Source of the DNA: Melampsora larici-populina 98AG31
Lineage: Eukaryota > Basidiomycota > Pucciniomycetes > Pucciniales > Melampsoraceae
NCBI RefSeq assembly: GCF_000204055.1
Contig: NW_006768778.1
Location: forward strand, 1,084,783 to 1,148,782
Direction of reading: 5' to 3'
Length of the DNA stretch: 64,000 bases
The position numbers and the translations under genes were made by a program. Of the stretch, positions 45,924 through 55,057 are shown piece after piece (within the stretch, counting starts at the first letter, position 1; each line of letters starts with the position of its first letter). Under the pieces are notes generated by a model. It did no database searches, was not told the DNA's origin, and was given only the letters and a program-made list of their open reading frames with translations.

Positions 45924-46771
45924 ATTGCTTACAAAGAAGGTGGATCCACTACGAGAGTTTCATCAAACCCAGCCAAATCCAAGCTATTCAACACATTTTT
46001 CATTTCAGGTGTAATCTTTGTTACTATCAGTGAGCCATGCCCATTATTGTTACGATCATGTAAAGATTGCTGACTACTCTGCTTGTATGTTCACAGCGCA
46101 CATAGTGACCTTTGCTTTGACCGTTGCAAACCAGTTGGCCCTCTCTTCAGAGGCCCAGATTTATCTCTCTCACCTTCCAGGCTCAGGGACTTCTGTCACA
46201 AACCCAACATCAATGGCTCAACGGATCAATTCCGAAACCAAACTCGCATTAATTAGGGTATGAGTCATTTTCCTATCTCGAATGCCCTATCTTACTCATG
46301 ACTTATGATTCTTCTATCCCACCTTCCTATTGCTCAAATCAGGCCAGCTTTCGGGAACTAGTCAGAGTTATCTTCTATGTATGTCACTCTTTTTAGAAGC
46401 GTATACCTAATCATTGAACTTACAACTGATCGAGAATCTTGACATAGATCCGACTCGCTTGGTCTTTATTTTTGCTGGCGGTCAGTCTGACCTCCCATCA
46501 AGTCATCTCCCAATAAAGTCATTATCCTAAAGCCCGTTGTGCATCACCTTCTGTAGCTGCTGCTACCACTTGGAATCAATCTCATAAGAATGTTACAAAA
46601 AGTCAAAACCACAAAACAAATCGAGAGATTAGGATCTTGTTTTCAATTCAATGATTGTGATCCACGTACTCGCGAGGATTCCAACATCTCCAACAGTAGT
46701 GAAAAAACCTTAAACCTAGAAGAATGTAGTGATGATTTGTCATTATTCAATAAATCTTCTAACAAGCCTGC

Positions 46772-47119
46772 TGTAAGACTCTCGAGAGGGAGTCTTCACT
46801 GGATAAGGCACAGGAGCAACACGGCTCGGAGGGTTATTCTAGAACCCGACTATAGATTTCCCAAAGACACAACTAGCTCCATCCGAAGAGTATTCGGTCA
46901 AGAAGAAACAATCAGAACATAGACTCTAACCAGAATGAAAAGAGATAACTAATATAGTGAAATGAGATAACTGATAAAGTGAAATGATATGCTCACCTAG
47001 CTCCATCCGAAGAGTATTCGGTGAAGAAGAGTCTTCTGGAGCTAGGGCAACGTGTCTAGTATATAATGCACCTGTCTACACCCATAATGTATGTATTCCG
47101 TCGCTATGTAACCCTTACA
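46772..47119 (-). repeat. Gypsy 3' LTR
   Basis: 348 bp, TGTAAGACTCTCGAGAGG to CGCTATGTAACCCTTACA on the plus strand. It contains an almost perfect inner palindrome, gactctcgagagggagtc. It carries two copies of tagctccatccgaagagtat (about 46870 and 46998). Confidence 0.9.
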
Positions 47120-47147
47120 TCCCTCCCCTTCTAAAAAAAATATGTGT

Positions 47148-47571
47148 GATCCTAAGGTTTCGAAAGAAAAGAAAAAAAACAATGGCATAACTCGCCCCTA
47201 AAAATTGACATGACTCGTCCCAACGCAAAGAAAATCAAATTTAAATGAGTCGTAATTGAAAAAAAGAAAAAAATTGAGAGAAAAAATTTTTAAATGGCTT
47301 GAGATGAATAAGAGAAAGAGATGTTAAATAAGCTATTTGAATCTTGAGGTGAATCATCTTGAAGTGAATTATCTTGAAGTGAATTATCTTGAAGTAGGTT
47401 ATCTTGCATTGCATTCGTAGTGTCTTGCCGTCTTGAGTATTTTTCGTAACATCGTCGTTATGCCATCTGAAATGCAAACCAAGTCCAAATTGGATGCTCA
47501 CATGTGTGGCCAAGGTATTGTTTTGACAAAAATTTATAGCGGCCTTGGCGGTGCATACTAAGTGGGAGGAC
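47148..47571. other. Gypsy 3' untranslated region with 16-bp repeats
   Basis: No gene. A tandem run of (aagtgaattatcttg) units, about three copies plus diverged ones, lies at about 47340-47410. Confidence 0.6.
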
Positions 47572-50500
47572 TTACTTTTGGCCCTCTGAGCCTTGATCTA
47601 CCTCCCTCCAACGATACTTCTTGAGCTTTGAGATGTGAAATACGTCGTGTGATCGGTCGTCTTCGTTCAACCTTAACCTGAAGTTGCGACCATCGTTAAG
47701 TGCTTCGATGACTTCGTATGGTCCATCGTATCGAGGCCTCAACTTTGATGTAGGTCGACCGTCACCTCCAACTATCTGCTGCCTATCCTTACTGTCTACT
47801 AATACCCAGTCTCCGACTGATAATGAATCACCTTGTCTTCGTCGACTGTTGTAGTGTACTGCCTGGGTTATTCGACTCGCCCACAACTTGTCGCGATATT
47901 GCGCCCATGCTGATTGACGGTGTTCAATCCATTTTGACACATTGCTTCCAACGTCATCAAGTTGACCTCCGACGGGGAATAGTCTTGGTTTTCGCCCATA
48001 AACAAACTCGAAGGGGGATACTCCTGTCGACACGTTGAGCGCGCTGTTGATGGCGAACTCAACTGCGGGTAGTGCGTCAAACCATTTGCCGTGTCGATTA
48101 CCAACCAAGTGACGCAAAATTTGGACAATTGTTTTGTTCGACTTTTCACTTCTACCGTCTGCTTGGGGGTGGTAGGATGTTGTCAGATTCACATTCACAT
48201 GCATTAACAGGTTGAGCTCTCGCCAAAATTTGGATGTCCAAGTCTTGTCGCGATCTCCAATCATGCTTCGAGGTGCCCCAAAGATCGCGAGCCAAGCGCC
48301 AAAAAGTCTTTGGGCCGTTCTTTCTGTTGAATCTGTTTGACAAACTGGGATTGCTTGGGTGAAGCCTGTCAGTCGGCATGTACATGAGAGAATCATGTCG
48401 TATCCCCGAACCTTTGGAAATGGTCCAATGAAATCAAGGGCTATATCTTCCATTGGCTGCCTAGGAACTTCGGTGGCTTGCAATCGACCTGACGGTAGTG
48501 TTGTTCGGGCTTTCAGTCTTTGACAGCTGTCGCAGGAACTCACAAATTCTTTGACTAGGGATGACATCTCCGGCCAAAAGAATTGCTCTCGAAGTTGTGC
48601 CAGAGTTTTCAATGTTCCTAGATGGCCTAGGGAAGCGTGCGCTTGCTCCATTAATTGTTGCCGTAGGTTGCCTGTTGCTGGTATGACTAAGCGTTCATCA
48701 ACGTAGATCAAGGCGCCTCTCCATTCAGTCCTTTGTCGTAATGGAAGTGTTTTCTGGATCTTCATGCAGAATGGGTCGCTATTGTAGCCATCTTGGATCA
48801 GTTGAATCGTGTCCTTGTCGAGCGAGGCAGCTATTTGACATGCTGAGACTTCCTCGCTCCTCGAGAGTGCATCCGCTACGCTATTATCTTCTCCCTTGAT
48901 GTAATTAAATTTCAAATCAAACTGAGATAGCGTTTCCAGCCATCTTGCTTGTCTGCGGCTAAGATTTCTCTGAGTTAACAGGTGTGTCAATGAATGGTGG
49001 TCGGACATTACGTTCACCCTCAAGCCTAATAATAGCAACTTCCACTTTTGCAACGCATTGACTACAGCAAGTAGCTCTTGCTCGTGTACCGGGTAGTTTC
49101 TTTCTGCCGGTGACATCGTTCGACTCTCGTACGCTATTGGTGATGATTGGTCCCACTTTGCACCTTGGAACAAGGCTGCTCCAAGGCCATGACCGCTGGC
49201 ATCGGTGAATAGCCAGATCGGTTCGTCTGAGTCGTAGTCCATTTGTCGCAGTACTGGCAAGGTTGTTATGATCTTCTTGATATTCTCAAATGCCTCATCC
49301 TCCTTTTTTCCCCACTTGAAGGGCTCGTTTTTTCGTCTTGTGCTTGTCAATGGCGAAAGAGTGCCAACGTAATGTGCCAATCCATCAATGAATTTTTTCA
49401 AAAACTGTACGGTACCTAAAAATTTCAGTAGCTGCTTTTGTGATCCTGGTGTCTTCCATTTTGATATCTTTTCGACTTTTGCATCGTCTGGGCATACTCC
49501 ATCTGCACTAATTTCATGACCTAGAAAGTTAATCTTCTGACGAAAAAGTTTGCTCTTTGTTGGTGAGCAGTATAAGTTTGCTGCTTTCAGACGCTTCAAC
49601 ACTTCCCTCACGTGTACTTCATGCTCCTCTACTGATTTTGAAAATACTACCACATCATCAATGTATACCACACAATAAGTTCCTATGATGTCCCCTAACG
49701 CCTCCTCCACTCTGCTTTGATGAGTTGCCGGCCCATTTGTTAATCCCATCGCCATAACTGTCCATTCAAATAATCCAAACGGCGTCTTGACTGCGGTTAA
49801 AGGGATGTCTTCTTCTCGCATCCTTGTTTGAAAGAAGGAGTTAATCTGGTCAATGATTGAGAAGATGCTACCTGTACTGACTAGCCGGACTGCCTCGTCC
49901 ACATTTGGCAAGGGACTTCTGTCCTTGACGGTGTATTTGTTTAGTTTCCTGTAGTCGCACACCCAGCGTGGTAAGGCGTTCGGGTCCTTTTTGGGAATTA
50001 TCATGGACGGCGAGGCGTATTGGCTTGTTGACTTTCGGATTCGACCTGCTTTCAGATGCTGATCAATGAGTTTTTTCCACGCAGGGAGGTACTTCTGCGG
50101 GTAGTTGTACTGCTTTTCGTTGATCACAACATTTGGATCTGTGAGTACAATGCGGTGTCTGACTTTTGACGCCACATTCTGCCCTTCAGGCGGAATGAAG
50201 TCATCTGGTTCATCATCCTCGACTGCTGGTAATTCATCTGGGAACAGTTCTGCGAATTCATTCAAGACTCTCTCTTCTCTCGCCGTCAGGTCACGTTTTT
50301 CTTTCACTCGTTCCAGGTTTTGCATGACACATGATACCATTGACTTTGTCATGACAGACGTAATTTCATTTTTCACAGATTGTTCAATAAGTATCGTCTT
50401 AGTAGGTACATGGATGACTGTGCGGTTCCTGAGTGATACATCTAAATGAAACTTTTCCAAGAAGGGTGTACCCAAGATGACATCGTATGTTGAACCCAAT

Positions 50501-52698
50501 GGTGCGATTTTGAAAAAGGTGGAGCCAAAGCGCAACTTCGGATCTGCCGAGCTGACATTAGCAAAGCAGAATTCCTTGATCACGTGTGGAGCAGCGGTCG
50601 TCGAAATGGCCAAACTCACCTCTACAGGTGTCACAAGCGGTCTACGCGGGATTCTCGCCTTGTTCGCTGTTGCCTCCGACATTAGATTGGTCTCGGCTGC
50701 AGAGTCAATTAATGCACGTAAAGGAGTGCCGTTAATTAGTAACTCCAAAATGATTGATTTTGTGCGAGTTTTGTTTTCAACGCACCCTGCTGCCTCCTCT
50801 TCTTTCATGTGAGCCACCAGAATACGGTCCGCCTCCTCATATCTTTCTAATTCACTTTCAAACATCTCTGGAGCCTCGCTGAACGATCGACCTTGACTTA
50901 TTGCTCTAACCGGGATTGGTTGTGTTGCTTGCGCTGGTCTTCCCGCAGGTCTCTGAGTAGGAGCGCCTGCTGGTGCGACAGGTCTGGACGGCGTGTTTGT
51001 TGGCGGGTTTGAGCGACGCTGTGGTCTAGGTCCGGGGTCGAAAACACTGAGGGGCGGAAGACTGATGTAGGGTCCTTTGATTGGTCCTTGGCAATGCGGA
51101 TTGCCACATTTTGTTCTACATGCTGAGCAAATACCTAGGTGGCGGAGGTATTGGTGGAAATGCCACGCGTAGTCTGCGCGTTGCTCAGCGGTGCGACGGT
51201 CGTTCGTGCCGGAAGCGTTCATTGAGTTGGCTTGTCGCAAATTGGGTGGTTGGTATGCAGGTAAGCTTGGCTGGAGATTTCGTCTAGGAACCATGTGGCT
51301 GGAGTCAAGTAAAAGCCAGATGTCCGAAGCGCTCGCTACAAACTCGAGCCATTTAAAAGGTGTGACTTTCAAGAGACGTCGATCTGCGACCCATCGTTGG
51401 AAGACCTCTGGTGCGCCCCAGACAACATATTCAGCCAGATTTTTCAAGTTCAATGAGCTCTCTACTTCGATAAGTGTGTACAGATCTCGAGCACGGTTAG
51501 CGTAGGTCTTGAAATCTTCGCTTTGTTTCATCTTCAGTTGTCGAATAGATTTCTCCGCGTCGTCCAACCAGCCTGTCGGTAACGTTGCTATAGCCATTGA
51601 ATGCATGACTTCGGACCAAGGTAGTCCTGCCAACTCATCCTCCGAACGTCGTAACCAATTACCTGCCCGAGGCTCCACCACGATTGACCCCAAGATGATC
51701 AGCCGCTCGCCGATGTCGTCTAGTTGCTTTAGTCGGAAGAATTGTTCGACTAGACGGCGCCAGTTGAACAAGGCTGCAGGGTCCTCGGCTGGTCCCGTGA
51801 ACTTGGGGGCCTCTGACAGTTTGATGTCGCAGGCACGTACCAGTTTGTCGGAAGGGTCCGCTTCATGTCGATTTACAACAGGCTGGGATTCTTGTCGTAG
51901 TGCTGGTTGCATGGCCTGAGCGAAGGAGACTCGCCTTGCTGTGCCGGGACTCGTCGCGTTTTCGGCTTCACGCCATCCAGGGCTCGGCTCAAAGACGTAG
52001 GCTGATGGTGTCGATGAGGCCGGATGGGTTGACTGAAGTGGTGTGGTTGTCGTGGCGTGTTCCGGAATGGCTGGTAAGGTCGTTGATGTACCTTCCTTCG
52101 GCGGGATTCTGGGCCCCAGTGGTGTCGGGGTGCTTGGCGATTGTTGTTGCGACATGGTGCTACTGAAGCGTGCCGTGCCAGCAGATGATCGTTGAGCCGA
52201 AAGGAACTGAGACATCGACGCCTCGAGAGCATTGATGCGATCCCTATCAGATTGAAGGGCCGCGATCTCGACTTGGAGTCGTGCGATTGTGGCGTCTTTG
52301 TCCTCCTGGTCGAGTGACTCTAGTTGCTTGCCTTTGTTGTCTGCTGATGATCCGTCCATACTAGCGATAGGCGTGAACACAAAGCTACCAGGAGGGTGAG
52401 GTGTCTCGTGGGATAGCCTTGAGTTAAAAAATTGTCGGATGATTCTCTGGTCTTGAGTAATCGTTGCTTCAGCTGGGTCAGGCAGTCTTGCAGGTGTCGA
52501 GGTGGCGAATTGAGTCAAAGTTGAGCTGGCTTGTAACGTATAGTTACTATCAGGCGTTTCTGGAGGGGCTTCTAGCTTATAGTTATATCTCGGTGGGATG
52601 GGTGGCTCTGGACTTTCGATTTGCGTCGTAGGTGGCTTTGGTCTCCGTAGAAAGGATTCCGGGTCACTAATGAAGTTCGAGGGTAGTTCGAATCCCAT
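47572..52698 (-). CDS. Ty3/gypsy Gag-Pol polyprotein
   Basis: An uninterrupted frame of 1708 aa. Order: Pro/Thr-rich N-terminus; Gag capsid-like region (about 290-470, RLVEQFFRLKQLDDI); a Cys cluster ICSACRTKCGNPHC (about 525); aspartic protease with the motif ALIDSAAETN (about 663; DSA in place of the usual DS/TG); reverse transcriptase with YIDDVVVF (about 1012); RNase H with FTDASGHGLGAALF (about 1167); integrase zinc finger H-H-C-C (HASLGHLG...SCDSCQRLK, about 1350-1400) and catalytic D-D-E (ALDFIGPF, IGDRDKTW, GRSEKSNK, about 1421, 1484 and 1516); a GPY-type module RYDGPYEVI near 1657. No chromodomain follows. All parts are open, so the element could be active. Gag and Pol are fused in one frame. 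Confidence 0.95.
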   Translation of the reverse strand: MGFELPSNFISDPESFLRRPKPPTTQIESPEPPIPPRYNYKLEAPPETPDSNYTLQASSTLTQFATSTPARLPDPAEATITQDQRIIRQFFNSRLSHETPHPPGSFVFTPIASMDGSSADNKGKQLESLDQEDKDATIARLQVEIAALQSDRDRINALEASMSQFLSAQRSSAGTARFSSTMSQQQSPSTPTPLGPRIPPKEGTSTTLPAIPEHATTTTPLQSTHPASSTPSAYVFEPSPGWREAENATSPGTARRVSFAQAMQPALRQESQPVVNRHEADPSDKLVRACDIKLSEAPKFTGPAEDPAALFNWRRLVEQFFRLKQLDDIGERLIILGSIVVEPRAGNWLRRSEDELAGLPWSEVMHSMAIATLPTGWLDDAEKSIRQLKMKQSEDFKTYANRARDLYTLIEVESSLNLKNLAEYVVWGAPEVFQRWVADRRLLKVTPFKWLEFVASASDIWLLLDSSHMVPRRNLQPSLPAYQPPNLRQANSMNASGTNDRRTAEQRADYAWHFHQYLRHLGICSACRTKCGNPHCQGPIKGPYISLPPLSVFDPGPRPQRRSNPPTNTPSRPVAPAGAPTQRPAGRPAQATQPIPVRAISQGRSFSEAPEMFESELERYEEADRILVAHMKEEEAAGCVENKTRTKSIILELLINGTPLRALIDSAAETNLMSEATANKARIPRRPLVTPVEVSLAISTTAAPHVIKEFCFANVSSADPKLRFGSTFFKIAPLGSTYDVILGTPFLEKFHLDVSLRNRTVIHVPTKTILIEQSVKNEITSVMTKSMVSCVMQNLERVKEKRDLTAREERVLNEFAELFPDELPAVEDDEPDDFIPPEGQNVASKVRHRIVLTDPNVVINEKQYNYPQKYLPAWKKLIDQHLKAGRIRKSTSQYASPSMIIPKKDPNALPRWVCDYRKLNKYTVKDRSPLPNVDEAVRLVSTGSIFSIIDQINSFFQTRMREEDIPLTAVKTPFGLFEWTVMAMGLTNGPATHQSRVEEALGDIIGTYCVVYIDDVVVFSKSVEEHEVHVREVLKRLKAANLYCSPTKSKLFRQKINFLGHEISADGVCPDDAKVEKISKWKTPGSQKQLLKFLGTVQFLKKFIDGLAHYVGTLSPLTSTRRKNEPFKWGKKEDEAFENIKKIITTLPVLRQMDYDSDEPIWLFTDASGHGLGAALFQGAKWDQSSPIAYESRTMSPAERNYPVHEQELLAVVNALQKWKLLLLGLRVNVMSDHHSLTHLLTQRNLSRRQARWLETLSQFDLKFNYIKGEDNSVADALSRSEEVSACQIAASLDKDTIQLIQDGYNSDPFCMKIQKTLPLRQRTEWRGALIYVDERLVIPATGNLRQQLMEQAHASLGHLGTLKTLAQLREQFFWPEMSSLVKEFVSSCDSCQRLKARTTLPSGRLQATEVPRQPMEDIALDFIGPFPKVRGYDMILSCTCRLTGFTQAIPVCQTDSTERTAQRLFGAWLAIFGAPRSMIGDRDKTWTSKFWRELNLLMHVNVNLTTSYHPQADGRSEKSNKTIVQILRHLVGNRHGKWFDALPAVEFAINSALNVSTGVSPFEFVYGRKPRLFPVGGQLDDVGSNVSKWIEHRQSAWAQYRDKLWASRITQAVHYNSRRRQGDSLSVGDWVLVDSKDRQQIVGGDGRPTSKLRPRYDGPYEVIEALNDGRNFRLRLNEDDRSHDVFHISKLKKYRWREVDQGSEGQK

Positions 52699-52859
52699 TA
52701 AGTGTCGCTTGTCAGCGCCGCAATGAAGTCTCGCACGGGTGTCTGGTGTCTGGGATAGTCAAGATAGTTCGGGTTGTCGATGAGAAAAAAAGGTTCTAAA
52801 AGTTGACTGATGTTTTTGTTTGATTTTCAAGGTTAATAAACGGGAATAGAATAAAAAAG

Positions 52860-53207
52860 TGTAAGACTCTCGAGAGGGAGTCTTCACTGGATAAGGCACA
52901 GGAGCAACACGGCTCGGAGGGTTATTCTAGAACCCGACTATAGATTTCCCAAAGACACAACTAGCTCCATCCGAAGAGTATTCGGTCAAGAAGAAACAAT
53001 CAGAACATAGACTCTAACCAGAATGAAAAGAGATAACTAATATAGTGAAATGAGATAACTGATAAAGTGAAATGATATGCTCACCTAGCTCCATCCGAAG
53101 AGTATTCGGTGAAGAAGAGTCTTCTGGAGCTAGGGCAACGTGTCTAGTATATAATGCACCTGTCTACACCCATAATGTATGTATTCCGTCGCTATGTAAC
53201 CCTTACA
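52860..53207 (-). repeat. Gypsy 5' LTR
   Basis: Same length as, and apparently identical to, the other LTR, indicating a recent insertion or gene conversion. It is followed directly by agtaccccaac, which is internal to the secreted-protein gene family. Confidence 0.9.
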
Positions 53208-53698
53208 AGTACCCCAACAGACCAAATCCTCTCCGCTGTATTTGCAGCATCACTCTCAATAACAAGATTTGTTGTAGCTATCAAATCTTCAATTTCAGCT
53301 TGAGTATATATATTAAAATGGAAATCAAATTCCAGGACGGCCTTTGCCAGGTTTTTCACGACAAGAGCCTTGGATGATGTAACTGCCTTTTGAGCAATAC
53401 CAGAGCAGACTTCCCAGCTGATAAAGTTCCTCTCCTTAGTTTTTCTTCCGCTCTTGAACATCGTTCCAATTTTCGTTTTCGCGGCCCTTAAAATTCCGCG
53501 ATCTGCCTTCTGTTGCGCGGCTTGGGAATCTTTCAAAGGGTCTCTCAAAAGAAGAGTCGCGGGAGCTTCCTCGGGTGTTTTATCCAGTTTTTGGTAAGCC
53601 GTCCTCGTGGAGAATAATCCATCAATCAGATGACAGCCAAGCAAAGGGAGGAGCATCAAAATCACGTAAAATGAAAGGAAAGGACTGGGTAGCATCAT
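53208..53698 (-). pseudogene. Secreted-protein gene, 3' part lost at the gypsy LTR
   Basis: The frame starts at 53698 with a signal peptide (LSFYVILMLLPLLGCHLI) and follows the paralogue at 55-57 kb to AERIWSVGVL, where the LTR begins. About 163 codons remain of an expected 660. The lost part is not found on the other side of the gypsy element. The product, if made, would be a short secreted fragment ending in LTR-encoded residues. Secretion and family membership follow from the paralogue; the molecular function is unknown. Confidence 0.75.
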
Positions 53699-55057
53699 TC
53701 TTTATCTGAAGCGTTGTAGTTTTGTGGTCTAAGTAGGAAAAGGGGTGGGCAAAAGACTCGATAGCGAACTTTATACTGATCCCTCGCAGGGCTCTTTTAA
53801 CCTAATAAACTCGGTGCCCGAAGAGTGAAAGCCCCAAATTACGATGATCAAGTGTCGCGCTGGAGGGCTTAGTCGAGTTAGATGCGCCCGTGTCTGGTGT
53901 TCAGAAATCTCGTATTTCACTGTCTGTACTTGTCGTTTGAAACCCAATGAAATACATACTGATGTAAGCTTTTGTTTTTGCATGGACGCGATTTTTGGAC
54001 CTCATGCACGGCCGGTTAAATTTGCACCGATGTAGATCTGGTATGGATAAATGATTCTCATCTGCTCAGCTGCATCTGCTACATACAGTAATTCTCTCCA
54101 CCCCACTCATTTTCTCGTGTATGTGTTATGTTTCATCTTATCATCGTCGCCTTTATAGGTCCGTTCCTGCAGGTCATGGTTTTCGATTCCACGACAAAGC
54201 AGTTTTACTCACACCTGACACGCTTGGTCTTGTTCTCTAACAAGTTCTTCCCACATGACCATCCATGTTAAGATCAAATGCAATACGACTTGTACTCGCC
54301 CATGCGCTTAACTTCGAGTCATGTTTCATCTTATTTGATCACCTTCAGGTGTTGGTCTTCCAGTTTTGTTCTCTAGCACGTTTTTGCTACACGTTTATCT
54401 ATCAAACAGATAGATTACATCATGACTTGAACTATTCACTCGGGCGCTCATCTTGACTCAATGTTTCATCTTACTGTCATCTCCCTCACTATCCGGTGTG
54501 TCCTTTCCGGTCCAGGACTCTGATTCAACGAGTACATAGTCTTATTCAAACATACCTCGGTCAATATTGATCTCTAGATAGCAAGTTTCTCCTATATGTT
54601 GATCTATTTTTTGAAACGTGTTATGACTTCAAATATTTACCCGAGCGCTCATCTTTACTTCACGTTTTATTTGATCGTATTCACCTTCAAGTTCAAGTGA
54701 TTCTTTCTTGCCAATTCTAGATTTTGACCCCGTCAATCCCGGAACTCTAGAGGACTCTTGGAGATTGGAAACATTGGTTCACAGGTATATTGGACTCTTG
54801 GAATTTGAAATTATGAAGAACCTAAAGAAATCAATGGGAGGTCATATAAAAATCAAGGAGATATTGGAACTCGGACAAGAAAGAAAAAATGTAGAGCTTG
54901 ACTCATTAGGGTTGAAGGTGTGAGAAAGATAAAAAGATAAGGAAATTGAACACGATATGCAACATGAGATAAAGCAGTGATCAAGATTAATGTCACAAGC
55001 GTCTTGCACCACCTAGTACATTTTCCCCAAATAATTGAATGCCCCATTCCATAATCA
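53699..55057. promoter_or_regulatory. Duplicated promoter region with diverged repeats
   Basis: 53700-54050 resembles 57203-57600 upstream of the paralogue (aaaagactcgat, cagggctctttt / ggagggctctttaacct). At 54120-54700 a diverged unit of about 160-200 bp recurs about three times, marked by tgtttcatctta(t/c) near 54130, 54325 and 54463 and by cctttccggtcc- or ctttataggtccgtt-like words. The same motif recurs at about 57675-57870. No gene. Confidence 0.5.

Larger units (their letters stand above)
34376..46771 (+). pseudogene. Polytopic membrane-protein gene split by a transposon
   Basis: The start is ATG at 34376. Exons then read on through short introns: about 34376-34610, then RIVTNLSTLLRQLGFLGR (near 34668-34760), LPNTCFLISLFNTFFVITEF (near 34850-34962), LYNERYRISGFVWFTLWLSG (near 35034-35095) and MLLWGIAACSMVIAY up to 35199. 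The frame resumes exactly at 45933 with KEGGSTTRVSSNPAK, then NTFFISGVIFVTIS, HIVTFALTVANQLA and IRLAWSLFLLAV, and a Ser/Asp-rich tail to 46771. Six or seven hydrophobic segments suggest a 7-TM-type membrane protein; the family is not recognised. A 10.7-kb transposon sits between 35200 and 45923, with ATTGCTTAC duplicated. The tail then runs into a gypsy LTR, so the original C-terminus is lost as well. Confidence 0.65.
46772..53207 (-). mobile_element. Ty3/gypsy LTR retrotransposon, 6.4 kb
   Basis: Two 348-bp LTRs (46772-47119 and 52860-53207) that read as identical by eye bound one long gag-pol frame on the minus strand. LTR ends are TGTAAG...CTTACA. A purine tract (agaaggggaggga on the minus strand, 47120-47139) directly precedes the 3' LTR. 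No TGG-type primer site follows the 5' LTR. The outer flanks differ: CCTGC on the left, AGTAC on the right. The absence of a target duplication is discussed among the findings. Confidence 0.92.

Noticed and set aside
51509..52232. Long frames on both strands over the gag region
   Set aside because: These are alternative-frame shadows of the gypsy Gag-Pol gene, whose 1708-codon frame carries all recognisable motifs.
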